Assembly: GCF_039531695.1 (NCBI RefSeq)
Contig: NZ_BAAAQN010000026.1
Span: forward strand, 1 to 64,000
DNA: 64,000 bases
From: Catenulispora yoronensis
Lineage (GTDB): Bacteria > Actinomycetota > Actinomycetes > Streptomycetales > Catenulisporaceae
Direction of reading: 5' to 3'
Part shown: piece after piece, positions 1 through 9,166 of the stretch
Layout: each line of letters starts with the position of its first letter
How positions within the stretch are numbered: position 1 is the first letter of the stretch
Notes under the pieces: model-generated
What the model was told of the DNA's origin: nothing
Databases searched by the model: none
The model's input: only the letters and a program-made list of their open reading frames with translations
Translations under genes and position numbers: made by a program

Positions 1-20
1 CCCTTGCCTCACAGAACGAC

Positions 21-755
21 ATGGCTACGATCCGACTTCTCCCGACCACCGCCTACGCCCCAAAACCAACAATCGTCCTCGTCCACGGCCCCTTCACCGA
101 CTCCACCATCTGGCTCCCCGTAATCCGGCTCCTCCGCGAACTCGGCTATCCGGTGACATCCGCGCCGAACCACCTCCGCGGTCTCGCCTACGACGCCGCC
201 GCAGTCCGCTCAATACTGGACGCCATCGCAGGCCCCATAGTCCTCGTCGGTCACTCCTACGGCGGCGCAGTGATCTCCAACGCCGCGACCGGAGCCCCCG
301 ACATCAAAGCGCTCGTCTACATCGCTGCCTTCCTCCCCGATGAAGGTGAAAGCTTCGGCGCGATCCTCAACGAAAATCCCGGATCATTGCTCGGCCCAGA
401 CACAACCTGGACCGTCCCCCTCCCCACCCAAGACACCGACATCTACATCGCCGAAGAACACTTCTCATCCGTATTCGCCGCGGACATCGACACCAACCAA
501 GCCACCGACCTCGCCACAACCCAGCGCCCACTCTCCACCACCGCCCGCGACGCCGCCTCCGGCCCGCCGGCCTGGCGCAACGTACCGGCCTGGGCGCTGA
601 TAACGCTGGCCGACAACACCATCCCGCCATCAGCACAAATCACCATGGCCAAACGCGCGGGGGCATCAATCGAAACAGTGCCAGCCTCCCACGCGGTGGC
701 GATCGCCGACCCACAAGCCGTCGTCAAAATAATCCTGGACGCCGCGCGCCACTAA
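21..755 (+). CDS. alpha/beta-fold hydrolase
   Basis: A 244-residue serine hydrolase of the small esterase/lactonase kind, probably cytoplasmic. It opens with a beta strand and oxyanion segment (IVLVHGPF) near residue 20. The nucleophile elbow is GHSYGG near residue 80, and the likely catalytic histidine lies in PASHAVAIADP near the C-terminus. Length fits compact salicylate-esterase or MenH-like hydrolases, but the substrate cannot be inferred. The start is uncertain: the frame stays open upstream to the window edge and no clear ribosome site precedes the ATG, but the protein aligns well from this methionine. No operon partner is visible. Confidence 0.85.
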   Translation: MATIRLLPTTAYAPKPTIVLVHGPFTDSTIWLPVIRLLRELGYPVTSAPNHLRGLAYDAAAVRSILDAIAGPIVLVGHSYGGAVISNAATGAPDIKALVYIAAFLPDEGESFGAILNENPGSLLGPDTTWTVPLPTQDTDIYIAEEHFSSVFAADIDTNQATDLATTQRPLSTTARDAASGPPAWRNVPAWALITLADNTIPPSAQITMAKRAGASIETVPASHAVAIADPQAVVKIILDAARH

Positions 756-830
756 ACGTCACCCACCCCAACACCAACCGGGCGTCCGCCACCGACCACC
801 TGGCCCGCAACGAACGCCCGACTCATGCCG

Positions 831-880
831 ACTCACCACTCACCACTCACCATCACTCACTATCACTCACCATGATGAGT
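831..880. repeat. CACTCAC-rich short tandem repeat
   Basis: A run of short direct repeats of the CACTCACCA/CACTCACTA type in the gap between the hydrolase and the convergent cystatin-like gene. It ends in a small inverted repeat (ACTCA, 6-nt spacer, TGAGT at 865-880) that could form a weak bidirectional hairpin. No gene is seen between 756 and 918. Confidence 0.5.
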
Positions 881-918
881 CAACACGCATAACCCCATCC
901 CATCCCCAACAACTCCCC

Positions 919-1368
919 TCAGCCCTTCAAAACAACCGCCGTCGCATCACTAACCGTCATAGTCCCATTCAGCGCCCGATACACCGTCCCCGCCAGCGCC
1001 TCCGTCTGCCCGCGCTCGCCGTACACGAACACCAACAGCTTGTAGTTGGTCCCCGCCACAACCTGCGTAGCAGCAGAAACAACACGGAAGTGCCGCCGCG
1101 GGCTCCGCTCCGGCAAATTGGCATTCGCCCAATCAACCAACGCCCGCCCCGCCGCCTGCACCTGCGGCCCATACGGCACCGGCGCGCAGCTGTAGCTCCC
1201 CGGCATGCCGGTCAGAATCTCCAACCCCGGCGAACCGCAGACCGCACGGTGCTGCGACGTGACAGCGTTGGCCGGCGCGACACCGGAAACGAGAACGGCG
1301 GCGGTCAACCCGGCCGCGACGACACCGGTCCGGCGGAGCTTCGCGCCGGCGCTGCGGATGATGCTCAA
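919..1368 (-). CDS. secreted cystatin-like protein
   Basis: A 149-residue exported protein. Residues 1-35 form a classic Sec signal peptide (RR, hydrophobic core, APANA cleavage site). The mature part has a glycine-containing N-terminal strand, a helix (about residues 70-87) and a strand carrying TQVVAGTNYKLLVFV. QVVAG at 102-106 is the first inhibitory hairpin of cystatins (family I25), and QVVAGTNY matches the loop of animal stefins. The second (Pro-Trp) loop is not obvious. Cys44 and Cys61 could pair. The start is a TTG, preceded by a GGGAAAGGG stretch. Likely role, inferred: extracellular inhibition of papain-like cysteine proteases. No operon partner. Confidence 0.75.
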   Translation of the reverse strand: MSIIRSAGAKLRRTGVVAAGLTAAVLVSGVAPANAVTSQHRAVCGSPGLEILTGMPGSYSCAPVPYGPQVQAAGRALVDWANANLPERSPRRHFRVVSAATQVVAGTNYKLLVFVYGERGQTEALAGTVYRALNGTMTVSDATAVVLKG

Positions 1369-1639
1369 TGAAGTGCCCTTTCCCAGGATGAAGCCGACTG
1401 GTCGGGACCGAAACTACCCTAATCACCACACATCACCCGGTATTTCACAAGATGTCGGCGTTCCTGTCATCCGACAACGGGCCCCCGCGCCGCCACCCCA
1501 CCCCGCGTCACCACCCCCACCACCTCCACCCCGAATGAGCCCCCTGCGTTAAAGCCGGAACATCGTTAACATGCGCACCAAGGATCGTCATCACGACGCC
1601 CCGAGAACCATGCTCAGAAATACCGGGAGGCACCACACC
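1369..1639. other. intergenic region between divergent genes
   Basis: This gap of about 270 nt holds the two divergent promoters for the cystatin-like gene and the methyltransferase. It contains a C-rich stretch (about 1480-1540). In-frame ATGs at 1571 and 1610 precede the methyltransferase but lack a ribosome site. I see no conserved gene here. Confidence 0.4.
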
Positions 1640-2497
1640 ATGGCGAATGACGCCGGGGCCGAGCAGGCAGCGCAGGCCGAGCAGGCAGCGCAGGACGACT
1701 ACCCCTCCGTCGACCTGCGGATGGACGTACCCCACTCCGCACGGGTCTACGACTACCTGATCGGCGGCAAGACCAACTTCGAGGCGGACCGGATCGCCGC
1801 GCACGCCTCGGTGGAGGCCTGGCCCTCACTGCCGATCTCCATGCGCACCACTCGGACCTTCATGCACCGCCTGGTGCGCGAACTCACCGAGAAGCACGGA
1901 GCACGGCAGTTCCTTGACATCGGCACCGGCATCCCGACGTCGCCGAACGTGCACGAGATAGCCCAGGGCATCGCCCCCGAGGCCCGGGTCGGCTACGTGG
2001 ACAACGACCCGATCGTGCTGACCCATGCCCGGGCCCTGATGTCCAGCACGCCCGAAGGCCGCACCTGCTACGTCAACGCCGACTTCCGCGACCCCGAGTC
2101 CATCATCGGCAACCCCAAGCTGCGCGAAGTCCTGGACTTCTCCCAGCCCGTGGCGCTGTCCCTGATCGCCATCGTGCACTTCGTCCTGGACGAGCACGAT
2201 CCCCAGGGCATCGCGCGCCGCTTCATGGACGCCCTGGCGCCCGGCAGCTTCCTGGCCGTGACCGTGTTCACCGGCGACACCGACCCGGTCGGCGTGGGCG
2301 GCGTCAGCCGGGAGTACAACGCGCGCGGCATCCCGTTGCAGGTCCGCGACAAGGCCGAGGCCGAGGCCTTCTTCGAAGGCTTCGACCTGCTCGACCCCGG
2401 CGTCACGCTGGTGCACCACTGGCGGCCGGACGCCGACGCGGCGCCGGTCCGGGATCAGGACATCGCGATGTACGCCGGCGTCGCCGTCAAGCGCTGA
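1640..2497 (+). CDS. DUF574-type S-adenosylmethionine-dependent methyltransferase
   Basis: A 285-residue protein of the actinobacterial S-adenosyl methyltransferase family (DUF574/PF04672). Family hallmarks are PHSARVYDYLIGGKTNFEAD near the start, a SAM-binding loop FLDIGTGIPTSPN, and an acidic strand end YVDNDPIV. The ATG at 1640 was chosen because GGGAGG at 1625-1630 sits 9 nt upstream; two earlier in-frame ATGs have no such site and would add a non-conserved extension. The mature N-terminus contains a short duplicated EQAAQA segment. These proteins are very abundant in mycelial actinomycetes and their natural substrates are mostly unknown. It is a single gene. Confidence 0.9.
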   Translation: MANDAGAEQAAQAEQAAQDDYPSVDLRMDVPHSARVYDYLIGGKTNFEADRIAAHASVEAWPSLPISMRTTRTFMHRLVRELTEKHGARQFLDIGTGIPTSPNVHEIAQGIAPEARVGYVDNDPIVLTHARALMSSTPEGRTCYVNADFRDPESIIGNPKLREVLDFSQPVALSLIAIVHFVLDEHDPQGIARRFMDALAPGSFLAVTVFTGDTDPVGVGGVSREYNARGIPLQVRDKAEAEAFFEGFDLLDPGVTLVHHWRPDADAAPVRDQDIAMYAGVAVKR

Positions 2498-2596
2498 ACC
2501 AGCCCACCCGCCCCACCCGCCCCGGACCCGGCTACCGCCACGGCTCTGGCCTCGGCCAACACCAAGGCCACCACCGCCAAGGTCACTGGTCACTGG

Positions 2597-2956
2597 TCAC
2601 TTCTTGTAAAAGAGAACCAAACGGTAGCCATCCGGGTCGGCCACCACGAACTCCTTCCCACCGCCCCTCCGCGCACCCGGCTCCCCCTCCGGCTTGTGCC
2701 CGGCCGCGAGAACCTCCCGATACGCCTCGTCGATATCGTCGACCTTCAGATGAACATCCCGGCCCTGCCCGACCGCGACCGGCCCGTCCGCCGCCGCCCC
2801 CGTCGCCAGGAACGTGATCCAGAACCAGTTGACGTAACACGTGGCCTGGGCCTCGTCCCGCTTACCGACACGGAATCCGATGCTCTCGTAGAACGCGACG
2901 GTACGGTCGAGGTCGGCGACTTCGCAGGTCAGTCCGGAAACACTGTTGAGCTTCAT
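2597..2956 (-). CDS. VOC-family (glyoxalase/bleomycin-resistance fold) protein
   Basis: A 119-residue protein with the vicinal oxygen chelate fold: MKLNSVSGLTCEVADLDRTVAFYESIGFRV at the N-terminus and a closing motif VVADPDGYRLVLFYKK. Candidate metal-site residues are limited (a His in DVHLKV and a Glu in KEFVV), so the activity could be isomerase, dioxygenase or simple ligand binding. I use the start at 2956, with AAGGTGG just upstream. A longer frame to 3037 would run into the divergent M55 gene and is not homologous. Confidence 0.8.
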   Translation of the reverse strand: MKLNSVSGLTCEVADLDRTVAFYESIGFRVGKRDEAQATCYVNWFWITFLATGAAADGPVAVGQGRDVHLKVDDIDEAYREVLAAGHKPEGEPGARRGGGKEFVVADPDGYRLVLFYKK

Positions 2957-3002
2957 GCCACCTTGACGAACGGCGGCGCGGAAGTGTGACGAAGGGAGTG
3001 CC

Positions 3003-3854
3003 GTGAAGATTTTCATCTCCTCGGACATGGAGGGCACGGCCGGCGTCGTGGACTGGGATCAGTGCCGACCGGGCCGGCAGGACTACGAGCACTACCGGGA
3101 CCTGCTGCAAAACGAGGTGAACGCCGCGATCGACGGCGCGAACCGGGCCGGCGGCCCGCACGAGTTCCTCGTCAACGACTCCCACGGCCGGATGGCGAAC
3201 CTGCGCCCCGAACACCTGTCCGGCGAGGCCTCCTACCTCTCCGGCCGCCACAAACCGCTCTACATGATGCAGGGCCTCGACGACTCGTTCGACGCGATCT
3301 TCTTCGTCTCCTACCACGGCTCCGCCTCCGCCGGCCCCGCGACGCTGTCCCACACCTACAACCCGGCGGCGATCGCCGAGGTCCGGCTCAACGGCGTCCT
3401 GGCCGGCGAGTCGGGCATCAACTCACTGGTCGCGCTGGGCCACGGCGTCCCCGTGGTCCTGGTGACCGGCGACCAGACCACGGCCGCCGAGCTGCGGCCG
3501 TACTGGCCCGACGCGCACGCGGCGGTGGTCAAACAGTCGGTGTCGCGCTTCGCCGCCGAGAGCCTGCACCCAGCCCGCGCCGTCCGGCTGATCGCTCAAG
3601 CCGCCACCGACGCGATCACGGCCCTGCGCGACTCCCCAACACCTCCAGCCCCACAACTCAAGCTCCCAGCGACGCTCACCGTCCGCATGCGCAATCCCGA
3701 CCTGGCCGAGATTGCGACGTGGCTGGAGCGCGTCGAGGCGGACCCGACCGACCCCACCGACCCGACCGTCGTCCGGCTCGTGGACGACGATCCGATCCGG
3801 CTCTACCGGACGTTCGTCACTCTCGTCATGCTGACCCGGGGGATCGCGGAGTAG
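3003..3854 (+). CDS. M55-family D-aminopeptidase (DppA-like)
   Basis: A 283-residue zinc peptidase of family M55. The N-terminus MKIFISSDMEGTAGV carries the metal-binding Asp-x-Glu, the middle has NDSHG (a second metal site), and YHGSAS supplies a further histidine. DppA-type enzymes release D-amino acids from D-Ala-containing peptides and form ring-shaped decamers in the cytoplasm, so a role in wall-peptide recycling is plausible. GAAGGGAG lies directly upstream of the ATG. Its 3' end overlaps the convergent Hsp70 gene by 29 nt (3826-3854), so both stop codons lie inside the other gene. Confidence 0.88.
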   Translation: MKIFISSDMEGTAGVVDWDQCRPGRQDYEHYRDLLQNEVNAAIDGANRAGGPHEFLVNDSHGRMANLRPEHLSGEASYLSGRHKPLYMMQGLDDSFDAIFFVSYHGSASAGPATLSHTYNPAAIAEVRLNGVLAGESGINSLVALGHGVPVVLVTGDQTTAAELRPYWPDAHAAVVKQSVSRFAAESLHPARAVRLIAQAATDAITALRDSPTPPAPQLKLPATLTVRMRNPDLAEIATWLERVEADPTDPTDPTVVRLVDDDPIRLYRTFVTLVMLTRGIAE

Positions 3855-5964
3855 ACCCCGGGTCAGCCGCGTGGAGCCGGATCACGTCTCGATTCGGCCG
3901 GACGAGCATCTCGGCGCGGTCCGCAGCGGCTTTCACGTGACTGCGGAAGTCGTCGACAACCGAAGCGCAAATGGACAAAGTGTTCTCTTCGAGGAAGCCT
4001 CTCCCGACCTCCTGGACAATGGCTGCTTCAGGCGAGGATTTCCGCACCTCACGCTCAATCTTGGCCTGGAGCCGCTTCTCGCTGACCATGTGCCGCGCCT
4101 TGGGATGGATCCGCATGGTCTCGACCTTCTTCAGCGCTCGCCGCCTGACACTGCGCGCCACCAAGGAAAGGCCGGCTGCCCCCGCGATCATCAAGAGAGC
4201 GACCGCCAGCACCGGATCCCAGATATTGACGGCCGCGCCGGTCGCGGCAGCCGCAGCGAACGCGGCAACCACTGCTTCGACCACTACTGCCACCGCGACC
4301 ACCGCGACACCCGCCGCGACAGTGTTGACCACGCCTATCATCCATCCGCTGATGTGCTTATAGATGTCGAGCGCCATCTTCTGCGCGATCTCGCTGTCGG
4401 CTTCGATCGGCTTGCCCACCGTGGGCTGGTAAGCAACCGCGAGCACCTCCGCGGGAACGCCGGTCCGTTCGCAGATCTTGCGAATCTCTTGGTTGATGTC
4501 CTTGGCGAGATCCTCGGTCCAACTGCTCACCGCTGCCCGGAGTTCGCTCGCGACCGTGTCAGAGGCCAGATGCTCCAGGAAGGTCCGCTGCACTTCGTCC
4601 TGGATGTCGGCGATGGTGTCGAGCTCCGCCTCCCGCCATTTCATCGCCGCCGGGATCATGTGGTCCGCCACCAGCCCGGCGCTCATAATCCGTCCGAACT
4701 CGGCGGCGAGCTTCGGCAGCTCCTCGTCGATCCGGGCCGGGATCTCGGGTCCGTCCAGATAGGCGGAGCACTCCTGCCGGAACTTGGCGACTTCGTCCTG
4801 TCGCCGGCGCAGGATCGCCAAGCCCTTAGCCACGGCCAGCTGCGGCTCGGTCCCGAGGACAACCTTCGATTCAGGAAAGACGCGGACCACCACTTGGCGG
4901 GCGTAGGTCATCCGTGACACACCGCCGGTCATCACGATCGCCTCTGGCGCCTCCTCCTTCAGGTGGGCCCGGATGGCGGACAGGTCTCGCTCGAACGCCT
5001 CGCGCCAAGTCATACCCAGCTCCGGCAAGGGCGTGGCAAAGACGTCCTCCATGGTCTCCGGCGTCAGCGTGATGGGGACCTCGATGGTCTCGCTGGCATA
5101 ACCGACCTTCAGCCTGACCTTGCTTTCCACCAAGGGGTAGCTGTCGATCGGGGTCGCCGGTGGCCTGTTGCCGAAGAAGTCCTCCTTGGCCATACGACAT
5201 CTGAGTTCCAACAGCCCACTACGACCGGCTTCCATCAGATATTCGTCCACCAGTTCGGGGGCGTTACCAAGCCGCTCCTTGTAGGCCGCGACCGACCGCC
5301 GCTGGATCTCCTTGTCGATCACCGACCCACCAACTGCTGTCCCGTCGTCGACGACGCAGGCGTCGGACTCCAGACCGGTCACGAGCGTGTAGTCCGCCGT
5401 CGAGGATCCAAGATCGATGATGAGGATCCGACCCGTGTCCCGACCGAGCCCAACTTCTCCGGACTGGCGGGCATGGTGCAAAGCCGCGCGCGATTCGGCA
5501 ACGACCTGAACCTCCCCGCGGCAAGCATCGACCAACAGCCTCCGATATCTCTCCCGCGTCTCATCACTCCACCCCGACGGAACCCCGAAGACCCAGCGGA
5601 CCGGGGTTCCCGGCGGCAGCACGGCGGCCCTGTCAAGGAGCCACAGTATTTGCCGTACAAAGAGCGTGGTTCCGCGAGTCATCGTCTTGTCGGTTAAATC
5701 AGGGCTCTTGAAAGCAATGAAGAAATCCTCGACGACCCCGCCATCCAGGATGTTCCCGATCTTGATCCGCTCCTCGATCGGAAGCGGAGCACTCGGATCG
5801 TCGGCATAGACGGCCATCACCGTCGGAAACCGCTCACCCGCCCCAGGCACCGGCAGACTCTCAGGCTCACGCGATCCCGGCCACAACACCGACAACGCGG
5901 TATCACCGTGCCCCAAGTCGAAACCGACGATCGTGACGTCGTTCCCAGACCTGACCGCTTTCAT
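3826..5964 (-). CDS. membrane-anchored Hsp70-family ATPase
   Basis: A 712-residue actin-fold Hsp70 relative. Residues about 1-400 hold the nucleotide-binding domain: phosphate 1 GFDLGHGDTAL, phosphate 2 IIDLGSSTADYTLV, and adenosine motif VMTGGVSRM. Then comes a helical region (about 400-540). Two hydrophobic segments (about 555-620) are rich in Ala/Val, and a basic helical tail follows. There is no DnaK beta-sandwich peptide-binding domain, so this is not housekeeping DnaK. It is the last gene of the five-gene operon; its ATG overlaps the previous stop (ATGA, 5961-5964). The transmembrane pair suggests it couples ATP-driven remodelling to the membrane where the upstream dynamins act (inference). 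Confidence 0.82.
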   Translation of the reverse strand: MKAVRSGNDVTIVGFDLGHGDTALSVLWPGSREPESLPVPGAGERFPTVMAVYADDPSAPLPIEERIKIGNILDGGVVEDFFIAFKSPDLTDKTMTRGTTLFVRQILWLLDRAAVLPPGTPVRWVFGVPSGWSDETRERYRRLLVDACRGEVQVVAESRAALHHARQSGEVGLGRDTGRILIIDLGSSTADYTLVTGLESDACVVDDGTAVGGSVIDKEIQRRSVAAYKERLGNAPELVDEYLMEAGRSGLLELRCRMAKEDFFGNRPPATPIDSYPLVESKVRLKVGYASETIEVPITLTPETMEDVFATPLPELGMTWREAFERDLSAIRAHLKEEAPEAIVMTGGVSRMTYARQVVVRVFPESKVVLGTEPQLAVAKGLAILRRRQDEVAKFRQECSAYLDGPEIPARIDEELPKLAAEFGRIMSAGLVADHMIPAAMKWREAELDTIADIQDEVQRTFLEHLASDTVASELRAAVSSWTEDLAKDINQEIRKICERTGVPAEVLAVAYQPTVGKPIEADSEIAQKMALDIYKHISGWMIGVVNTVAAGVAVVAVAVVVEAVVAAFAAAAATGAAVNIWDPVLAVALLMIAGAAGLSLVARSVRRRALKKVETMRIHPKARHMVSEKRLQAKIEREVRKSSPEAAIVQEVGRGFLEENTLSICASVVDDFRSHVKAAADRAEMLVRPNRDVIRLHAADPGSTPRSPGSA

Positions 5965-6899
5965 AACTTCACCTCGGGGCCAATATCGAAGGGACCTTGG
6001 TGGGCCAGACCTTTACGCCCGGGCAGGGGAACCAAGTCCCGCCCGGAAGTCTTGCGAGCGAGCGCAGGCTCATCAACCCGCACCGCCCCCGCCGGAAGCC
6101 GATCATCCAAATGAAACAGGAAACACGCCGCCGAATCGTCCGTCACTGTCTCGACAACCACGATGCCATGTGCCTTGAGCTGCCGCTTCAGAACACCAAT
6201 CGGCTCGTCGAACGCACCAGGCGCAGCGAACGCCGCCTTCACCAACTCATGCAGCGTACGAAGCAGAACCTCGTCCTCGATCCAGGGCAACAACTGCCCC
6301 GGACCAGCAGCCTGACCGGGCACCGGCACAGTCTGCGAAAGCCCCCGTAGGCCGGTGCCGACCGCATCAGTCAGCATCTTCCCAACTTGCTTGGCCGAAG
6401 CCTTGGCCAACGCTTGTTCGAGGTCTGCGAGATCCTGATCAACCTTGCTCCATGCCGCGTGCTTCCCACGATTCCGCTGCGCCGGCTCAAAGGCGGCGAG
6501 TTCATCCCTGATCCCCGCGATCGCAGTCCGGCTGTTCCGCAACGCAGTCCGGTGCTCATCGACCAATCGGGCCAGGCTCTCGACCATCTGCTCAATGCCA
6601 TCGGTGACCGCATCAGCACGAGCACGCTCGGCATCCGACGAGAAAACCGAGTGGCTGGCGGTCTTGAGCGCACGAACGACTCGCCCCGCCACATCGACAG
6701 TATCCGCGCCTCCACCCCCGGCACGAAAACCAGCCCCAGTCCCAGTCCCAGTCCCGGCCCCGGCCCCGGCCCCAACGCTCGCCGAGGTCCCCGCACCCTC
6801 CCCAGCCAACCCCTCCGCCTTCACCGCCGCGTCGTACTCAGCCCACAACAGCTGCAACGTCGCGGCAGCATCCTTCAGATCATCAGCAGACTCGGTCAC
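5961..6899 (-). CDS. helical acidic protein, possible GrpE-like co-chaperone
   Basis: A 312-residue protein I do not firmly recognise. After an N-terminal helix it has an Ala/Gly/Thr-rich linker (about 45-70, alternating GTGTGAG), then long helices with heptad character (about 80-190). The C-terminal part includes LLPWIEDEVLLRTLHELVKA and a strand-rich piece with HGIVVVETV. Helical stalk, then small beta domain, sited between two Hsp70 genes: this resembles GrpE architecture, but no GrpE signature is clear. The GTG at 6899 was chosen because it overlaps the upstream stop as GTGA (6896-6899); an ATG at 6926 would overlap by 31 nt. Confidence 0.6.
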   Translation of the reverse strand: MTESADDLKDAAATLQLLWAEYDAAVKAEGLAGEGAGTSASVGAGAGAGTGTGTGAGFRAGGGGADTVDVAGRVVRALKTASHSVFSSDAERARADAVTDGIEQMVESLARLVDEHRTALRNSRTAIAGIRDELAAFEPAQRNRGKHAAWSKVDQDLADLEQALAKASAKQVGKMLTDAVGTGLRGLSQTVPVPGQAAGPGQLLPWIEDEVLLRTLHELVKAAFAAPGAFDEPIGVLKRQLKAHGIVVVETVTDDSAACFLFHLDDRLPAGAVRVDEPALARKTSGRDLVPLPGRKGLAHQGPFDIGPEVKL

Positions 6900-9166
6900 C
6901 CCGCCCCCTCCCGCGTAAGCCGCCACAGCTCAACAGCCTCCTGCCCGACAACCAACAACCGCCGCCCATCCGGGCTGAACTCCAAATCCTGAACATTCCG
7001 CCCAGCTATCTCCACACCCCCCGAACCCTCCTCCCCCGCGACGCGAACCGCGCGGTCCGGCGTCTGCCAGGCCCCGATCCCCCCGCTGACCGCCCGCACC
7101 CACCCAGTAGGCGTCCCAGAACGAACATCGACCCGCGTCAGATCAGTCTTGAACCCGAAGAACTCCAGAACATCCTCAGAAGCCACCATCAGCTCACTGC
7201 CATCGCGCCCGAACCGCACCCGCCCGATCGGCCCGGGATAACTGAACGGCGCCGGCCTCGGCCTCCGGTCCAACGGCACCACGCACAGCCGACCCGCCAT
7301 TCGCCCGTCCGCTCCAGCAGCGACAAAGAAGGCGCCCGACGGGTGCACGGCCAGCGACTCGATACTGCGCATGAGCGTTTCCGTCGTCATCGCGCGAGAC
7401 CCGGTCTCGATCCGGTGCAACTCGCCCTTCCCGCTGCCCGCGAGCACCACAGCACCGTTCGCCGCGAAAGCGAGCGCGTTGACCGCTCCGGCAACCTTCG
7501 CAAAAGATTGCGTCTCGCCGCTCTCCATCAGAAGCCTGATCTCGGGCCCCGCCTCCGCCATCACGCCGAAGGCCACCGTCCGACCATCAGGAGCCCAGGC
7601 CACAGCCTGAACCCGCCCGGAGAACTCGGCCTCCTCCACCACCGCGCCACTATGAGCGTCGACGATCAGCAACCGTGCATGCGAAGGCCCGGCCGCCACG
7701 GCCAGCACCACTCGCGTGCCGTTCGGCGAGATCGCGGACGCCGTCACCGGCGCCTGGATCCGCCACATGGGCCCGGACCATTCACACAAGTCCTCGGCGC
7801 CGGCCGGGGCCAACGTAGTAAGGATCCAGTCGCCGTCGAACAGGTCCTGGCCCTCATCCAGGTGCCGGCGCAGGATCCGGCCCCGCGAGGAGGCCTTGTA
7901 CTCGCGCAACGAGCCGCCAGCAAGCCGGATCATCGCCAACACATCGCCGGCCCGGAAGCACTCGTCCGGCTCCACCAGCCAGCGGGTCAGGCAGGACACC
8001 GCTTGGGGCTGGGGAGCCGTCCAGCGCAGGGGAACCACACCCGCGGACGGCCCTGGCGCGTCGACCCAGCGCGCCGCGTCCCGGCACCACTGCGCCGCAC
8101 CGACGACCACGGCCTGCGCCGGGTCGCCCGCAACCTGGGGTTCGACACCGAACACGTGCCGGAGCGTCGGCGCCACGGCCGGCATCTTGCTGCCACCGCC
8201 CACCATGAAGACGGCGTCGACATCCGTCACATCCAGGTCATGCTTCGCCAGCAGGGCCCGGCAACACTCCATCGTCTCCGCCAGGAGCGGATCGGCGGCC
8301 TTCTTGAGGTCGTCGCGAGAGATCGAATACAGCGGTGCCGGATAGATCCTGGTCTCCGCCACCGGCGTGTCAGTGAGCTGATGTTTGAGCTTGCGAGCAT
8401 GCTCCTTCACAGCAGCCGTGAGATAGGGATCCTCACGCGGAACGTGAGAATGTTCGACAAACCAGGCATCGAGGTGGGCCTTCAGTCCCGCGGCCACCGC
8501 CAGATCCACCCGGTCCGCACCAGAGCCCGAATCCAGACCCGAGTGGTCGACCACTTCGGGTCCTGAGTCGCCGACCCGCAGCAGCGCGACGTCGAAGGTG
8601 CCGCCGCCAAGGTCGTAAACAAGAATCCGCGCGCCCTTGGGCCAGGGCGCGGCGTATGGATCACGTGCTGTGCGCGCCGCGTACACGCCATAGGCCGCCG
8701 CCTCCGGCTCGCTGAGCAGTTCCACGTCACGGAAACCGGCCGACTGCCCGGCTCTGATCGTGGCGTCGTGCCAGGCCTTGTCGGCCGTGTGCGGCACGGT
8801 GATCAGCAACCGGCGCGGTGTGATCCCATACGTCCTGGCCGCCGTGTCCACGAGGCAGCGGAGCACTTCGGCCGCCAGTTCCTCGGGGCGATAGGGCTTT
8901 CCGTCGACCGTCAGGGGTTCGCCGGTACCCATCATCCCCTTGAAGCGGTCACTGTAGGCAGCCGGGCGGTCCAGCTTCCGGAGCTCGGCCGCGTGCCCGA
9001 CCAGCCAGCCGTCGTCCGTACGGAACACGGCGGTGGGCCATTCGAAGCTGCTGGAAGCGTTCGTCAGAAGACGCTCGACTCCGGAGGGCAACAGCAAGAG
9101 CGCCGTCGTGTTCGAAAAACCGAGATCGACAACAAGAACCGGCTCGGTCAGGGTTCCCGGATTCAT
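6896..9166 (-). CDS. Hsp70-family ATPase fused to a beta-propeller
   Basis: A 756-residue fusion. Residues about 1-380 form an Hsp70 nucleotide-binding domain (VVDLGFSNTTALL, VYDLGGGTFDVALL near 190, FMVGGGSKMP near 330). The DnaK substrate-binding domain is replaced by a linker and, from about residue 470, WD40-like blades with recurring phrases such as VQAVAWAPDGRTVAFGV, VNALAFAANGAVVLAG and VQDLEFSPDGRRLLVVG. The propeller probably recruits a protein partner. The start overlaps the upstream dynamin stop as ATGA (9163-9166) and the stop overlaps the next gene as GTGA. It is the third gene of the operon. Confidence 0.85.
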   Translation of the reverse strand: MNPGTLTEPVLVVDLGFSNTTALLLLPSGVERLLTNASSSFEWPTAVFRTDDGWLVGHAAELRKLDRPAAYSDRFKGMMGTGEPLTVDGKPYRPEELAAEVLRCLVDTAARTYGITPRRLLITVPHTADKAWHDATIRAGQSAGFRDVELLSEPEAAAYGVYAARTARDPYAAPWPKGARILVYDLGGGTFDVALLRVGDSGPEVVDHSGLDSGSGADRVDLAVAAGLKAHLDAWFVEHSHVPREDPYLTAAVKEHARKLKHQLTDTPVAETRIYPAPLYSISRDDLKKAADPLLAETMECCRALLAKHDLDVTDVDAVFMVGGGSKMPAVAPTLRHVFGVEPQVAGDPAQAVVVGAAQWCRDAARWVDAPGPSAGVVPLRWTAPQPQAVSCLTRWLVEPDECFRAGDVLAMIRLAGGSLREYKASSRGRILRRHLDEGQDLFDGDWILTTLAPAGAEDLCEWSGPMWRIQAPVTASAISPNGTRVVLAVAAGPSHARLLIVDAHSGAVVEEAEFSGRVQAVAWAPDGRTVAFGVMAEAGPEIRLLMESGETQSFAKVAGAVNALAFAANGAVVLAGSGKGELHRIETGSRAMTTETLMRSIESLAVHPSGAFFVAAGADGRMAGRLCVVPLDRRPRPAPFSYPGPIGRVRFGRDGSELMVASEDVLEFFGFKTDLTRVDVRSGTPTGWVRAVSGGIGAWQTPDRAVRVAGEEGSGGVEIAGRNVQDLEFSPDGRRLLVVGQEAVELWRLTREGAG

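Noticed and set aside
3826..5964. Housekeeping DnaK
   Set aside because: No DnaK substrate-binding domain or C-terminal lid; instead a helical region and two membrane segments.
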